Below, piece by piece: positions 18,901 to 31,800 of a stretch of 64,000 nt of DNA (the first letter of the stretch is position 1; every line of letters begins with the position of its first letter). The stretch spans positions 3,667,001-3,731,000 of the forward strand of contig NC_088809.1 of the NCBI RefSeq assembly GCF_011386835.1, written 5' to 3'. Both the position numbers and the translations under genes were made by a program. The stretch comes from Chrysemys picta bellii (taxonomy: Eukaryota; Chordata; Testudines; Emydidae). The notes under the pieces are model-generated. The model saw nothing but the letters and a program-made list of their open reading frames with translations. It searched no databases and was not told the DNA's origin.

Positions 18901-21900
18901 TCAAAAAAAGTCTTTCTTATGCAAATATTAAAAATGTTGCGCTACAAAAGACTACTGATGCTGAAGTGATTTACACAATGTCTTCAATATGTTGCTCTTA
19001 TTTCATGGCCCTAAAATAAGTAGGACATCTTTAGAAAACATACAAAGCTATATTTGTTGGTCTGCTTTCCCTTAGCTCATGTCAGGCATGCTCCACTGAA
19101 CTTTGCTGCACGCTGATATTAATGAACACAGTTCCAGTCTTAATTTACCCAGAATCAAATTGCTTTAGGACAGATTTCAAATATTTTTCTTCTAGCTATG
19201 GTTTGATTCTTTTATGAGATACATGTAGTGAGTTAGCCCAGTTCTTTTTTATATGTCTTGGCAGAAAACCTTCCTATCCATTCCTTTCTAGATTACTGCC
19301 TATCATTTCTACATTTTGATTAGATGTATGTTAATCTTCATATACTCTTACACATAAACTGACCACATCTTTGAACAGTATATAAACAGAGGTATGGGAC
19401 ACAAAGAAAATTAAATACCATATGTCAAAGTATATGAAATATCTTATCTTGAAGTATATGAATTAAGGGGAGGGGATTTTCAAAATGTACCATATTGACC
19501 TAACTTTGCTCCCATTAAAGACAGTCGGAGGCTTACCGTTAACTTCAGTAAGATAACAGGCCAACATGGAGCACTTTTGAAAATCTCACCCTAAATGTGA
19601 GTCACTTGCAATACCAACAAGATTAAACATTTCCAACACTTATTAGTACTGCAGCCAATGTATATTAGGGTTTCTTTTGTCATAGCCTTATTCCATCCAT
19701 TTTTAAAGTCTGCATTTTAAATAACTGATGTCTTACAACATTTTGCATTCAGTCTACAATTTTTTCCAGCTTTATGACAGACTAGTTTAAAAACAGACCC
19801 AATGATCTTTAAGTTTTTATTAATTTTGCTGTGTGTGTTATTTTTTGCTACTGCCCCACATTTGTCTTATTAACAGATTAATTTATTTACTAGTGCTGTC
19901 TATATCAATTGTTATCATGAAAGGTTGGAATCAGTACTAACCAGTATTGGACCCAATTTAATAATTCTTTGTGATAGTAAATATCCCATTCTATAATTAG
20001 TTTTAATATACTTTTCCAAACATTTTAACAAAATAAAACAAAACAACATAACTGTATTTAAATAAAGGCACAAAGTTGATATACAGTAATATGTTTCAAA
20101 TACAAATCTAAATTTATTCTCATAGTTTACTAAAAATTAGTTTTACCTTAATATAATGAAACATCTGGATTGTAAAGTTATTCCTGGAGTTTTCAAGAAT
20201 GAGAGTGCCACCCATGTTAGAAGTTGTGTTGTGAAGGTCAAAAATAAGGTCATAGGCATCATTACTGTCTTTTGGACCAAATATATGGTTGATTTCCTGA
20301 GCTCTTCTCACTTCATATGGGATATCTTCTGTGATTTGCTTGCTGTTAATATTAGTACAAATAAATTAACAAATTCTATAGCTTTGCTGTCAACAAAAAT
20401 TAGAGTATCCTTTTCATTTGATTTTTTCCATAATTGATTAGAATTGATATACCATATACAACTACCCCATCAAACTGTTTGACCTGTAACAGGTTGTGCT
20501 TGAACTTAACAAGTATTAATGCTAGTTGGCAATATGTCTTGCTGTTGTCTCTATCAGTATTTTGCAAGATTTTTCACCTAATCTAAAATGGTATTTTACA
20601 TTACTTCTGCTTTACTTCTTTGCAATGGCTCCCAGTTCACAATGGTTGAAATTCTCCCTCTGTACAGAAAGGCAGCACAAGAGTTATGCACCATGTAAAG
20701 TCATTTCTAGGGCTTAATCCAGCATCTGTTGAACACAGAAGTCTTTCAGGAGTTAGTTCATGCCCTTAGACCTTGGTCCTGATCTGTGTCTTTCATGGCT
20801 TGTTTTCTTTTTGATCTACTTCTTACTTTTCATATTCTGACCAGATTCTTAAGATCCCTTGGTTTGGGTCCTCTTGCTCCATAAAGCAGATGATACTTAT
20901 GGATTCCATCTGGAATTCTTTCCCTCAAGATTTTAGTAAGTTCCATCTCAATGTCTTTAAAACTAAATCAAACTGTTCTTTTTAATATAGTTTATGGTTG
21001 TGAGATATTATAGTTGAATGTACTGTACTTTATTAATTTCATTGTAAAATGGCATCGGATATGATGTCATAATCTATAATTTTATATCTTTGTGCTTTAA
21101 TTTAATTGAAATTGAGAACTTCTTGGAATAGGGGAAAGATGTAAGTACTCTGGGTAAAATCCTGCCGTATTGAAGTCAATGAGAGCTATGCCATTGCCTC
21201 CAGTGGGGCTGGGATATCACACACTATTTTTGTAAAGCCATTGGTAACTATGTCTCCACATCAGAAAAAAAAAGTACAATAGTCTTCTAAATGTACTTAC
21301 TAATGCTCTAGTCTTGAGTAATCTGTTGGGATTTACTGAGAAATATTAGTAAAAGTTATACAAAAAGCATTTTAGAAGAAATACTTTAAATTAGATAACC
21401 TGACAGTACATTTATTAAATCATTCCAATTTCAAAGCAGGTGAAATAATAAACAGGAAGACAAAGAAGTTATTCTAAATGCATAAGTCTATGTATGGATA
21501 AACAGTTAAAAAGTTGGTGCAGATCTTTGTCTCTTGCCAAGTATTTACCTTATAAGTGACATTACCAATAAAACAATTCTCTCTTAGATAAAATGTCAAA
21601 TGAAAATGCATAGATGCATTGTAAAGACAAATACTTTTATACAGCATGTGTGATATAAATGGTCTTTGCTGTTATCCACCTTTCCCATCAGGACCTTTGT
21701 GTTGCATAATTATCTGTTGAGCATGCAGATATATCGTACTTAAAAATGCTTGGTTCACCTACCAAAGTCCATTTGAACAGTTAACTTCTCAAACAGAGCT
21801 AACACAAAGTTCCATTAAAAATGTCTTTTATCATTGTAAAATAAGCCTCTTAAATCAGAATAGTTACACTTTGTTTTAATTATGTAAATCAAGAAATACA

Positions 21901-22740
21901 GTGTGATCACTTAATTTATTGAGAATTTTGTCTGTATAATTTTGCCATACTATGCATATTTCAAACTTGACTGTTTTCACATTTCACTATATGTAACTGA
22001 AATTTAAAATACTCTCAATATTTATATAACATTTGTTTTTTTTCTCAGACACTCTCTTTCATATTTATCTATATTTAAATAGCTTTGTGTTTTAACAACT
22101 GGCTATGTGGCTACCAGTACAGTGGCATTAACAACAGTCCAAAAGTTAAAATGCCCAAGGGGTTTATTTCAAGACATGTGAGAAATGAGTCTGTCACTCA
22201 GAGTAATAGCAATACTTTAACTTTACATGAATACAGCAAATTCTATATTGATTTTAAATATAGTCTAACTTCCTCTAACAATTTGTCTCTTGTTGCATGA
22301 GCACTATTTAAACAATGAATCAAATAAGTACATTCTATTTGGTCTTTCTGGGTTAAAAGTCAGTCAACAATATCATGTGATTGCACTGTCAAAAGATTAT
22401 TCGTGTTCATGTAAAAATTTTACCAATAAAATAATAAAAGAAGCTCCTGATAACATTTAAGATAGAAAACTAAAAATATACAAGCACACAGTTATTCTTA
22501 CCCAAGATTATCAGGGTCAAAAACTCGGTTCAGGTCACAGTCAATATATCTAGTACATTTCTTCACAGCGCTTGGGTTGGTAATAAATGGTCTCACTTCC
22601 AGCCCTGTTCTTTGAATCTCAGCTCCATTCTCTTGCCAATGCTTGACCAAAAATACCCCTGATAACTCATTGCCATGAGTCCCTCCAAAGATAGCAACTC
22701 TTCGTACAGGAGCCTCATGAACAACATAACAGGAAGTCAT
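15953..22740 (-). CDS. ASPA: Aspartoacylase (ASPA), complete, 6 exons
   Basis: Zinc-dependent cytosolic amidohydrolase that splits N-acetylaspartate into acetate and aspartate; loss in humans causes Canavan disease. Coding exons in transcript order: 22740-22502, 20342-20147, 18887-18794, 18202-18095, 16828-16719 and 16150-15953. All have GT-AG sites and consistent phase, giving 314 aa (human 313). Visible motifs: zinc ligands in GGTHGNE (His22, Glu25) and the His of [16 protein letters not shown] (substrate binding); the catalytic Glu in VEVGPQPQG; the Arg of [13 protein letters not shown]; the Tyr of EAAYYEKK. The start at 22740 is chosen because MTSC matches the human N-terminus; an upstream in-frame ATG (22791) gives an extra 17 residues that look like UTR. 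The gene is intact and no key residue is missing. It is tail to tail with TRPV3. A fold-back repeat lies in intron 4-5. Confidence 0.96.
16320..16413. repeat. Palindromic old repeat in an ASPA intron
   Basis: Ends ttgggcctgatttttaaaag and aaaattaggcccaa face each other, and tgctgagca faces tgctcagca. The middle carries the aaatgggaact motif shared by other palindromes in this window. It is a MITE-like relic with no coding role. Confidence 0.55.
17508..17767. mobile_element. Fold-back insertion of two inverted repeat copies with 14-bp target duplication
   Basis: Arms 17555-17629 and 17681-17755 are perfect 75-bp inverted copies of the 'tagccgtgttagtct' repeat, separated by a 51-bp spacer. The left copy extends further out (tatcagaggggtagccg). 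The whole is bracketed by ttgtaggatcaagt at 17508-17521 and 17754-17767, a 14-bp target duplication. This is a single insertion event into an ASPA intron of a head-to-head pair, as in twin-primed or Penelope-type insertions. Perfect arms imply recent insertion or gene conversion. Confidence 0.85.
19470..19593. repeat. Old MITE-like palindrome in an ASPA intron
   Basis: Ends gaggggattttcaaaatg and ttttgaaaatctcaccct are inverted. The interior has tcccattaaag. A related element is at 58000-58105. Confidence 0.5.
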
Positions 22741-25700
22741 TCTATTAAGCTGCTTTAATGTTGCTGCAATCAAAACAGAAAATAATAGCAAAGTAAAACA
22801 TTTGTTCCTAAGAAAGGACAGAAAATGTTTGACTTTTTTATCTGTCTAGACCAGATGTTAACTGATGTGTATTAACATTTCTCTAACAAGTCTTACGAGT
22901 TTTCTGTTGCAATACATGGGTGTTGCTAAACTGACACTCCTCCTTCCCAAGCCCTGCCCTTCTCTTTACCATATTTGGATCATAATATGTATAAATCAGC
23001 TAAAGATACAGTCATATAGTTCAATCACTAACTCCTGTACTCAGTCTGTAATGTTATACAGTGTATAATCAAATACTATAATAATAAAAAACAATATAAT
23101 TTTTAATTTGTACTTTAAAATAATGTTCACATTCTACATTGAAAATCCACAGAATGCTAGCACTTCAAATTGGATGTACCAGGTATATTTGTGCATCACT
23201 TCATGTGTGTTTTATATCACATAGCCAGTACAATATGTAATAGAGAAATGGATTTAAAGTAAGCAAAAATACACAACAAAATATGACATTATGATTTCAC
23301 ATCTTAGGTATTGTGATAGACAAAATGCTGAAAGCTCATTACTGTCAACTACCAAAGAAATGTTGGTATCTGAGTATAGCTGGATTTCTTGAATTGCGTT
23401 GTGTGTGTGTGTGTGTGTATATATGACAGTTTTATCATACTTATCTAATGAACAGTGGCTGCAGGGGGCTTAATTAAAAATTAAAATTCAATATATTCAC
23501 ATCAGAGTGTAATATTCTTGGCCCCAATGTTGCAATGGGATCTGTTAGCCTGGACCTCTGTGCCAGTGCAGATTATCTAATTGGTGTTTTACATTTCTAA
23601 CTAATACGATTCTAATGATACAAAAAATAGATGGCTGTAGCTGACATAAGATCAAATAGTTGTACTTGCCTCTCAAAATCTTCAGAGGTCAAGAACCTGC
23701 CTTTTTCCAACTTCAGAATTGTTCCATAATCCCAATACATACACCATAACTACCATTCACAAAGGACTTTCAAAGAAGAAAATTAGACTATGCAGCAGTC
23801 ACATATGTTCTATGGCATCCTGGCAATGTTTTATGGCCAGCATTATACCTGCAATCCCAAGCCATTATATAAGGTCTTCTACAAGTCTAGACTATCCGGA
23901 ACCCACCTTATTGTGAACATTTCACACATCCTTTTCTAAAGGCTTGTACCATACAATATTATAACTTGGAGAATAAAAGGTCTCAGCAGGAAAAAACACC
24001 TTTTTATTGGCAAGAGTAATCTGTACTAATTGTAATTACAACTCTGTAATGACTCACTGCACACCACAGAGATACAAATGAACTCTACATTTCAAGCATA
24101 TAAAATATATTTTTTGTCAAAATTCGCTTTCTTTCTGTTAGAATGTATATAGGATTTATATTTCAATCATCCAGAAACCTCACTGCTATGTGAGAAAGGT
24201 TTTTTAAGACATATTTGATATGTTATAGATATAAGAAAAGAAAGCTGAACACAGGATTCATACATCATGATTAAATCTATTGGAAGTGTACTCACATAAT
24301 AAAACTTACACTTGAAATTTCAGCCTATGCATACTTATTTAGTAAATCTTGTAGTGAACTAATCTGGATAGACTATGTTTATTCAGACACCTAATGGTAT
24401 TATTTCTTCACTTTAGTAACTTGTCACATAGTTTCAAGAAAGATAACTGTAGTAAATAATATATTAAACAAACTAGAATAGTTATATTTTACACCAAAAG
24501 ACTGTTTTGTATCATCCTTTGACCCCATTGCTTTTGGTCATGGTTCCAAAGTTATTACTTACACAGTGACTGAACAAATGACTCACACTTTGAGTCCTGT
24601 TTATAGAATTTAAACAGTGCAGCACTTTGGAAATTAAACTGTAAAATGCAAATACACAGTGCTAGTAAACACAGTTTCTCTTTTATTTTTGAATGTATGA
24701 TGTTTATAATTCCTTGCAAGAGGTAGAGTGAAACACAGCAATTATTTATACACTTACCTCATTTAACTTGCAAGAAGTTTGTCTCAGAAGAAGTGCTTTA
24801 ATAGAAAAGATACAGTGCATTTCCAAACATGAGTTTAGGACTAAAGCCATGGAAGCTTCTTTTATACCCTTAAAGCAAGTTAACTTCCGAAGAATGTTTA
24901 ACTCCTGGTTTCCCAGTACTAACTCTAGTGAATTTGTGATCATAAATGAAAAAGAAACATTTAAAGAGTTTTCATTCTTCTGAGTGAAGATGCTGACAAC
25001 AACGTAATCCGTTATTACTGTGTTGTGCACCAACATCTATTTTTGTTTCCCTGGAAAATTATTCAGGCACTTATTTTGGCTTCTTCAATATAATTTTAGG
25101 GCTGTTTTGTTTTTGCGTTCTGTAATGATTGCTTTTTTATTTGTGCAGCAGTACAAAAGCCTTAAGAGCAGGGTTGGGAGGACTTTGAAAAGTTATTACT
25201 AATGATAAAACTATTTAGTCTAAGCCATTTTATAGAGGTCCCTCTGTGCATTCTCCCCCACAATGCTCTCTGTTGGAGTGACTGGCTGCCCTAAAGACTG
25301 AAAGCTGAACTTGACTGCCTCCAAAGAATATTAACATAGGGCTGCATCTACCACTGTAACAGATAGTTGCCCCTGAAAGCAAAATACCAGGGGCAGCTAA
25401 ACGTTCATTAGCTACTTGTATAGGTCATTGCAGCCTGGTAGGAATTGATATTTGCCAACTTGCTTAAAGCATCATAGTGCTTAGAGCTGCCCCTATCAGC
25501 ACTGCTTTGAAGACAGGAACAGAGCGTTGCCCCACTTAAACAATGAGGGCTCCTTCCCTAGGGGAGGAGAGTGACTCCTCTGCAATGCACACAACTCATG
25601 CCAGACTAGGAGCAAGGGGCAAAACCCCACTACTTTAGCTCGTATCCCCTGTGTGAACTAGTAATTACTGCACCAGACTGCTGAGTGGATCTTCTACACT

Positions 25701-26205
25701 TAAATAAATTAAAATGAAGATGATAGGACTAATAATATCTGTAACTGTAAAGACTGGGCATGTTTTTCCTATCCAGACAACTGGGGCACCTGGACCTTTC
25801 CCCCCCCCAAAGAAATGAATCCTTCATTTATATTTAATTGGTAGCCCTATTAAGTGCACTATACATCTTTTAAATTTTTAAAATGAAATACTATTTGTCT
25901 ATCTTGCAAAACACCCAGAGCTTAGGGTAAGGGCAGTTCTGAAAAACACACACATCTACATTATTTTAGCTGGGTGTGATTGTTTAAATGGTGAGGTTCC
26001 CAGGTACTTTATTTATTTTCATAATATTTTTTCTTGCAGAGGTAAAAGCCTGCCCAGAACTAATAGCTGAAGAAAAAGCCACTCAGAGGATAAAGGGGGA
26101 AAAGAAGCTTGGGTGAAATCCAGCCCAGAGCTGATTGTTGAGGGGAAAGCCTGTCACAGGCTGGAGAACGGGGATAAGTTTACACAGTATAGTTCGAGTT
26201 GAGGA
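22741..26205. other. ASPA-SPATA22 intergenic or 5' intron, no coding seen
   Basis: AT-rich sequence upstream of the ASPA start. It must hold the ASPA promoter and perhaps a non-coding first exon, but I see no CpG cluster or clear TATA/Inr that decides it. It contains a (TG)n tract at 23398-23418. The ORFs here lack homology I recognise. Confidence 0.5.
23398..23424. repeat. (TG)n microsatellite
   Basis: An uninterrupted run of TG dinucleotides grading into TATATA. Confidence 0.9.
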
Positions 26206-26271
26206 GGATTTATTGCATGTTTCTGTTGGGCTTCTGGCGCCCCCTAGGCAAGCCCACATGCAATAAAATCC
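26206..26271. repeat. Long hairpin next to the CpG-rich promoter
   Basis: ggatttattgcatgt (26206-26220) faces acatgcaataaaatcc (26256-26271). Inside, ttgggctt faces caagccca, with ggcgcccc in the loop. It lies just before the GC-rich block at 26.3 kb. It may be a small MITE-type palindrome or a structured element; I cannot tell which. Confidence 0.65.
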
Positions 26272-26289
26272 AAAGGGAAATGAGTTTAT

Positions 26290-26740
26290 TCTTTTTGTGC
26301 AACCAATCTCCCTACTTAGCTTGTGCTCTCCCCACGGGGCTGTGTGCCTGACACAGCCCCCCACCCTCCACACACACAGTCACCCTCCTCAGTCTCCCCC
26401 AGTCCCGAGCTGTGCGGAGAAGGAGCGAGCACGGCGGAATGGAGCGCTGGGTCTGCGCTTTCCCGCCTCCCCCTCGCGCTGGAGTAACCGCTTGTTCCAG
26501 TTGTTGATTTTTGGCGGGCTTGATATCAGCCTTCGCTCAGCCCCGTGCACTAGCTCTGGGCAGAGTTTCAGCCCAGCTGCTGAGACCCTGATCCTGGAGC
26601 TGGGTTTTCCCGCTTTCCTAAGCCCTGGGACGGGTTTTACCCCAGTTTCTCCTCAGCTGCTTGTCCTGTCACGGGCTTGTCCCTCAGTCGTTAGCAGTGG
26701 CCACGTTTTTACCTCAACTTCAAGGAAATAAAAGTCACTG
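26290..26740 (+). promoter_or_regulatory. SPATA22: GC/CpG-rich block, probable SPATA22 promoter
   Basis: GC-rich sequence with clustered CpGs (for example cggagaaggagcgagcacgg and tttcccgcctccccctcgcg) in AT-rich surroundings. It is 1.3 kb before a candidate non-coding exon and 2.1 kb before the SPATA22 start exon. No clean TATA box. Strand is inferred from SPATA22; head-to-head ASPA could share it as a bidirectional promoter. ORFs overlapping it read like GC-driven chance frames. Confidence 0.5.
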
Positions 26741-27189
26741 TAAAATCACACACAGCACAGCAAGATCCGAGGCCATAACATTAAATTACAGGATTGTATG
26801 CTTTTTATTTGGCTTCATTTTACAAATCTCACACATTTATTTTCATTGATGGGTTATGGAACCACCAAAAAGTGTTTGAAATACAAACTATTACAGACCT
26901 CAGGGCCAAATTCTGCCCTAATTTATGCATGTGCATCTGTCATTGATGTCCATGACATAAACTAGATTATAAATTAGCTATATATGTATAGCCTGTCTAT
27001 CTTATGTATTAGGTAGGTGGGCTCTGATCCTACAAATATGAAAGACATTACACAAATCATAGTTAAGCATGTACATAAGGATTTTCAGTATTTTATATGC
27101 TAAGAATCGGGGCAAGTAATTGTGGTGATTATTATTATTATTAATTTTAGTAATCATTAAGGTCTCCATTTTATATACACACAAAAATA

Positions 27190-27700
27190 TTTTTTTGCTG
27201 GATCAGTCCCTATACAATATGGCCAACTCCAAGTAGCATTGCTACCTGTCCAGGTTTTCCCAGGATCATAACTTTTTTGAGGTAGCTGTCCTGGGAAATC
27301 TGTAAGGGTACTCAGTAAACACTGCCAGCTGTCCAGTTTTATGGAAGTCCTCTTTTTTTGTATCTCAGATAGGGCAACCGTAAATTCAAACATTAAAAAA
27401 TTATGAGTCAGGACCCCCAAAATTACAATATTGGTTAAAAATAATAAGATTAAAAAATAATAAATTTGGGGTTCTTTTTATTTTTCTTTAGATTTCTGAG
27501 ACTTTAAGATATATAGGACTTGCTTCACTTTTTCAAGCTTTTCTCTGCACCCAGGGCTAGAAACATACTTTTATTTATTTATTTAATGAAAGCTGTGATT
27601 CTCATGCATTCTCTTGATTCCAGTAGGTGAAGCTTACTTAATAAAAACACCCAATATCTCAAGACTCACAATAAAATGAAGAAAGTTGGCAACACTGCTT
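27190..27700. repeat. Unclassified old repeat, AT-rich
   Basis: Segments such as cagctgtccagttttatgg, aatatctcaagactcacaat and gaaagttggcaacactgc resemble an ancient amniote interspersed repeat that I cannot name. Ends are uncertain. It lies in the presumed first intron of SPATA22. Confidence 0.3.
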
Positions 27701-28040
27701 ATATTGTACCACAATTGCATATCATTTTACAACAGTTTTACAAAATTCATGTCACTATCACATCTAGAAATGAGCAAAATGTAATTACTCTGTTATAGTG
27801 ATTTTATGTGCACAAATATATGACACCAGGTCAGATGGGATTAAAGCCATTTAAACATTTAAAGTGAAATGATGTACATGGAATAGCAGCTCAAACTGTG
27901 TGGTCTAGGAATAAAATATTCACTGTTTCTATTTATAATACTGTCATGGATTACTCAGAAAGGAGCATGGCAAATAAAAATTCATGTTTGTCAAATGTGA
28001 ATGTACTTTAAAAGTTAATTTCTGTTAATTCTTCCCACAG

Positions 28041-28108
28041 AATCTCCAGTTTATAATGATGGATTCTGGTCATATCAAATACCTGCTGCAAAAGGGAAGT
28101 GTTTAAAG
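28041..28108 (+). other. SPATA22: Candidate non-coding 5' exon of SPATA22
   Basis: Bounded by a good acceptor (cttcccacag) and a donor (aaag|gttagg), 68 bp. It lies between the CpG-rich block and the exon with the SPATA22 ATG, whose acceptor is a pyrimidine tract ending cctacag at 28724. It has no useful ORF. Supported only by splice signals and position. Confidence 0.35.
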
Positions 28109-28508
28109 GTTAGGGGCCTATACAGTATTCTTTAGAACAGCAAATTTATCTCTTTCATTTTCATATTGTGTGCAATGGGTGCAGTGGCACTATTTTTCAT
28201 AAAATAGTTAAACCTTCAGTTCTTATTCTTAACCATCAGGCATTCCATTTTGATAATTAACTTTTCAGGGTTTATTATAGCACCACACTTTATAACAATG
28301 TTAAAGTTATGGTTAAGTCATCACTTTCATTTTAATTCCTTATTTTCAGGGACTTATACAAAATTACCCTTTGAATTTAAAGTTATAATTTGTTTTCATT
28401 TCAAAGGGGAAGATTTTTTAGAATGTTTAAATTTATTAAAAATAAACCTGGACCAAAATAGATGTAACTATGCAAAATATTTTATTTTACTTCAAAAATG
28501 TAATAACT

Positions 28509-28620
28509 GGGGCCCTGATCCTGGAAAGTCTTACTCATCTGGTATAATTTTATGCACATTAATGGTACCACAGAAATCAATAAGACTACTCACACAAGTA
28601 AAGTTAAGAATGTGCCTAAA
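28509..28620. repeat. Old 'gatcctggaaagtcttact' repeat
   Basis: Contains ggggccctgatcctggaaag, aaatcaataagactactcac and acaagtaaagttaagaatgtg, the same arrangement as the repeats at 32.8, 41.1 and 53.3 kb. It ends about 100 bp before the SPATA22 start exon. Confidence 0.5.
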
Positions 28621-28807
28621 TTGATATACATAAACTGTTACACAAATAATGAAGTGAAGCTGATGAAAAGCTGCATGTACTTTAGTTATATTTATAATGT
28701 GAATTAGTTTTTTTTTTCCTACAGGCAGATTTAATTGAAATATAACTTTCGCATGGAGAATTTGGAATAGTGAATAAATTATTGGATATTTGGATATTGT
28801 GAAAGAA

Positions 28808-31800
28808 ATGAAGAGAAATTTAAGTGACAGTTCATCTCGTAGCACAGCAGGTATCAATTACTTTTTATTACTGTACAATTTGAAAATCATTTTATCAATG
28901 TATTTACTCAATTCTGCAAACACTTCCTACTAAGCCAGTCCCCTGTGCTCAAATAGAGTTCCACTAAATATGTACCTTGCTGGAGGGTTGAGGTCATAGT
29001 GGTAATGTTGAACTCAGTGGAACCATTCAGAGAGTGAAGAGTTTAGCAGATGTGCAAGTGTTTGCAGGACTGGGGTTTTAGATTGTAAACTCTTCCCTTG
29101 TCTTCCTTATGAAGTACCACATTCTCAGGTGATATAAAATAAATAATAAAGATAATAATAATGGATAGAAATGTTAATTAAGTAATTATCATTTACCCAT
29201 TTTACGAATGGAAAATGTAAATGGTGTATCCCTTAGCCAGAAGGATTTCATGGCTTTCCAACAGTATATGATACAGTTATTTTAATTTATATTTAGGTTG
29301 TCTACCTGTACCACTATTCAATCAGAAAAAAAGAACCAGACAGCCGCTCACTTCAAATCCACTTAAAAATGAGCCAAGTACCAGCACCGTGACTCATAGT
29401 TATGACTTTTCTGCTAGAACAACTGGTAAATAAGATTTTAAAAAAAACACAGCATTTAAGGCAATTTTAATTTTAACTTTATAACAACATTTTTTTAAAG
29501 TTTTAGCCATCTTTATGTAGAGCTCACAAGCAAGCTTTAAGTTTTCTGTAGAAAAATTCATTTTGTGAAAGAAAAATATGTTCTACTCTTTTCTGTCCCA
29601 CAGTAAGTTTCTTTCTCCTCTGTATAATTAAGCCCTTTTAATGTGTGCTTGCAGGGAAGTTGACTTTTTTCTGTTTTAGAGAATGAAGTAGCATGTTGGC
29701 ATTTAAATGCCTCTTGAAATGGTGACCTTTTGGTGTTGGGTGGTTTCAATAGAAATTCAAGGTCCTTGTTACAGGATGGAACATTTATAGTGTGCTATTG
29801 TAGTCTTGTAAAAGAGAAATAATCTGTCCCCAATACTGTGTTTTTAAAAGGCTCTGACATAGAATTCTGCCAGGATTATTTATTGTCATCATTGTTATCC
29901 CTACAATTACTGCTTAAAATAAAAATTTCTTTGTGCTTACTACAGACAGTTCTAAAACTGGTAGCTTAAACATCAGTTATAAAAAAAGGTTAATTAAAGC
30001 TCACTTTTGAAAAAAGTTGTGTAATATCAATCAACCAAATTCCCCACTGATATGGACACAGAAGTGAAATGAAGACAGTCACATGGATGGATTTTAAATG
30101 GCCGGGTGAAACATTTTATTAAACTTAAACACAGGGGAGGTGTGCTACCCACCCATCACCCATATTCTCATATACCAGGCATTTTAAGTGGTTCCAGTGT
30201 GGGGGTTACAGGCTCTTACCAAATAACCGATAACTTGGGTTACGCTTTCCTTGGCCTACCTTCCCTCCCCCACCATGACTCATCTTGCTCTGAGACCTAC
30301 CAATCCCACCCCTCCATCAAGGGGACAGAGAGTGCAGAAGGGCGGGGGCCTCCACCCACATGAGCCACAATGTCTGACCCTATCCCATGAGCCCAACGCC
30401 CATCAGCAAAATCCCATGTCTTTTACCTCTTGGAACCCTTATTTTATCCTTTTAATGGCACTGGAAACCGTCTGCATGTTGTGTTGAATTAGCAACTCCA
30501 CCAGGTATCTCTGTTAGATACTAAGTGCATTTCTGCCTAATTTACTGAGGCTTGGAGGTACTACGAGGAAGGCTAAAAAGCTCTCTGTGCCTCTGGCAAT
30601 TGACCCTTATGAGAGAAAAAATTACTTCCTGACCCCAAATGGGCAACTGGTGAGACCCACAGCATCTGTCAGGCTGGATTCCTTAGTTCAGGATGAGGCT
30701 GCTGGAATGGAGCCAAAAGAGGCTTCACATGGCTCACACTCCCTGTTATATCCCTGAAGCTGGGGGATGTGAGTCAGTCGGTGTCCCTCCCCTCCAACTG
30801 GCCAAGGGGTACCAAAGACTCCAGTAGGGCATGAGCACAGGAGGAGGTACCTGGTGTCCTTCAGCAAGTGTCTCCCTCCCTCACTGCTGGGACTGTTCCT
30901 TTCCCCAACAGTTCCATCAGTTTCCCCCACCTGTTGAGGCAGGTGGGTGTGGGTGGCATTTGGTTTCTTATGATGCACAAAGCACATACATAACTCTTTG
31001 CAGGAGAGGGCCTAAGTATATTTAGTACATATACGTATTTTCAGTTTTTATCCATATGCCATCCTTTGTCTTTTAAGAATTAGGGTGGGAAGTTGCAAAG
31101 CCAGAGCTGGCTCAACTACAGAAAACAACGAACAGTGGGTATGTAAAACCAAACTTTTTTGCCTTCTAGTTTGCTTTTAGTGACTTATTCATTTAATTAT
31201 TTCATAAAATACAATTTACATGTATTTTATGAAATACATACAATAACCTATAATGTATTTTATGAAATACATACAATAACCTATAATCAGGCTGCTACTC
31301 TGTCATTCTAACATTTCAAATGTTTCTTTGAAAGCCAAATAGAACCTTCTATGGCTCCCTCCCTGTTGAAACAACAAAACACATCAAAGCCGCATATATC
31401 AAATACTGGAAAGAACCTGAATATTTTGAGGTTGGTAAAATGTAGAATTTCTTATTATCATTAAATAGAAAAATACTTATTCTTCTTATATGAAAGTAAA
31501 TCTGGTATTTCTTATATGTTTCCATGTTCTTATAACATCCAAAAGAAACTTTCTGAGTCTCAGATCATTGCCATGCTCCCCAACCTATATTCTAGTTCTG
31601 AGCCAATGTCCACTGAAATCAATGTAAATCTTTCCTTTGACTGCAGTGCACTTTGGATCAGGCGTAAAAGCCTAATCCTGCAGTCTTTACACAGGCAGCA
31701 CTCTAATAATCAATGAAAATTTCCCTTTCAGACAACTCGGAGTTGGCAATGTTGCTTATCTAATTTATCTTTTAACTAATAATTTATTTCTAATGGTATA

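Noticed and set aside
26297..26731. 144-aa ORF across the CpG-rich block
   Set aside because: Low-complexity Pro/Ser-rich frame in a probable promoter; no splice-supported continuation or homology recognised.
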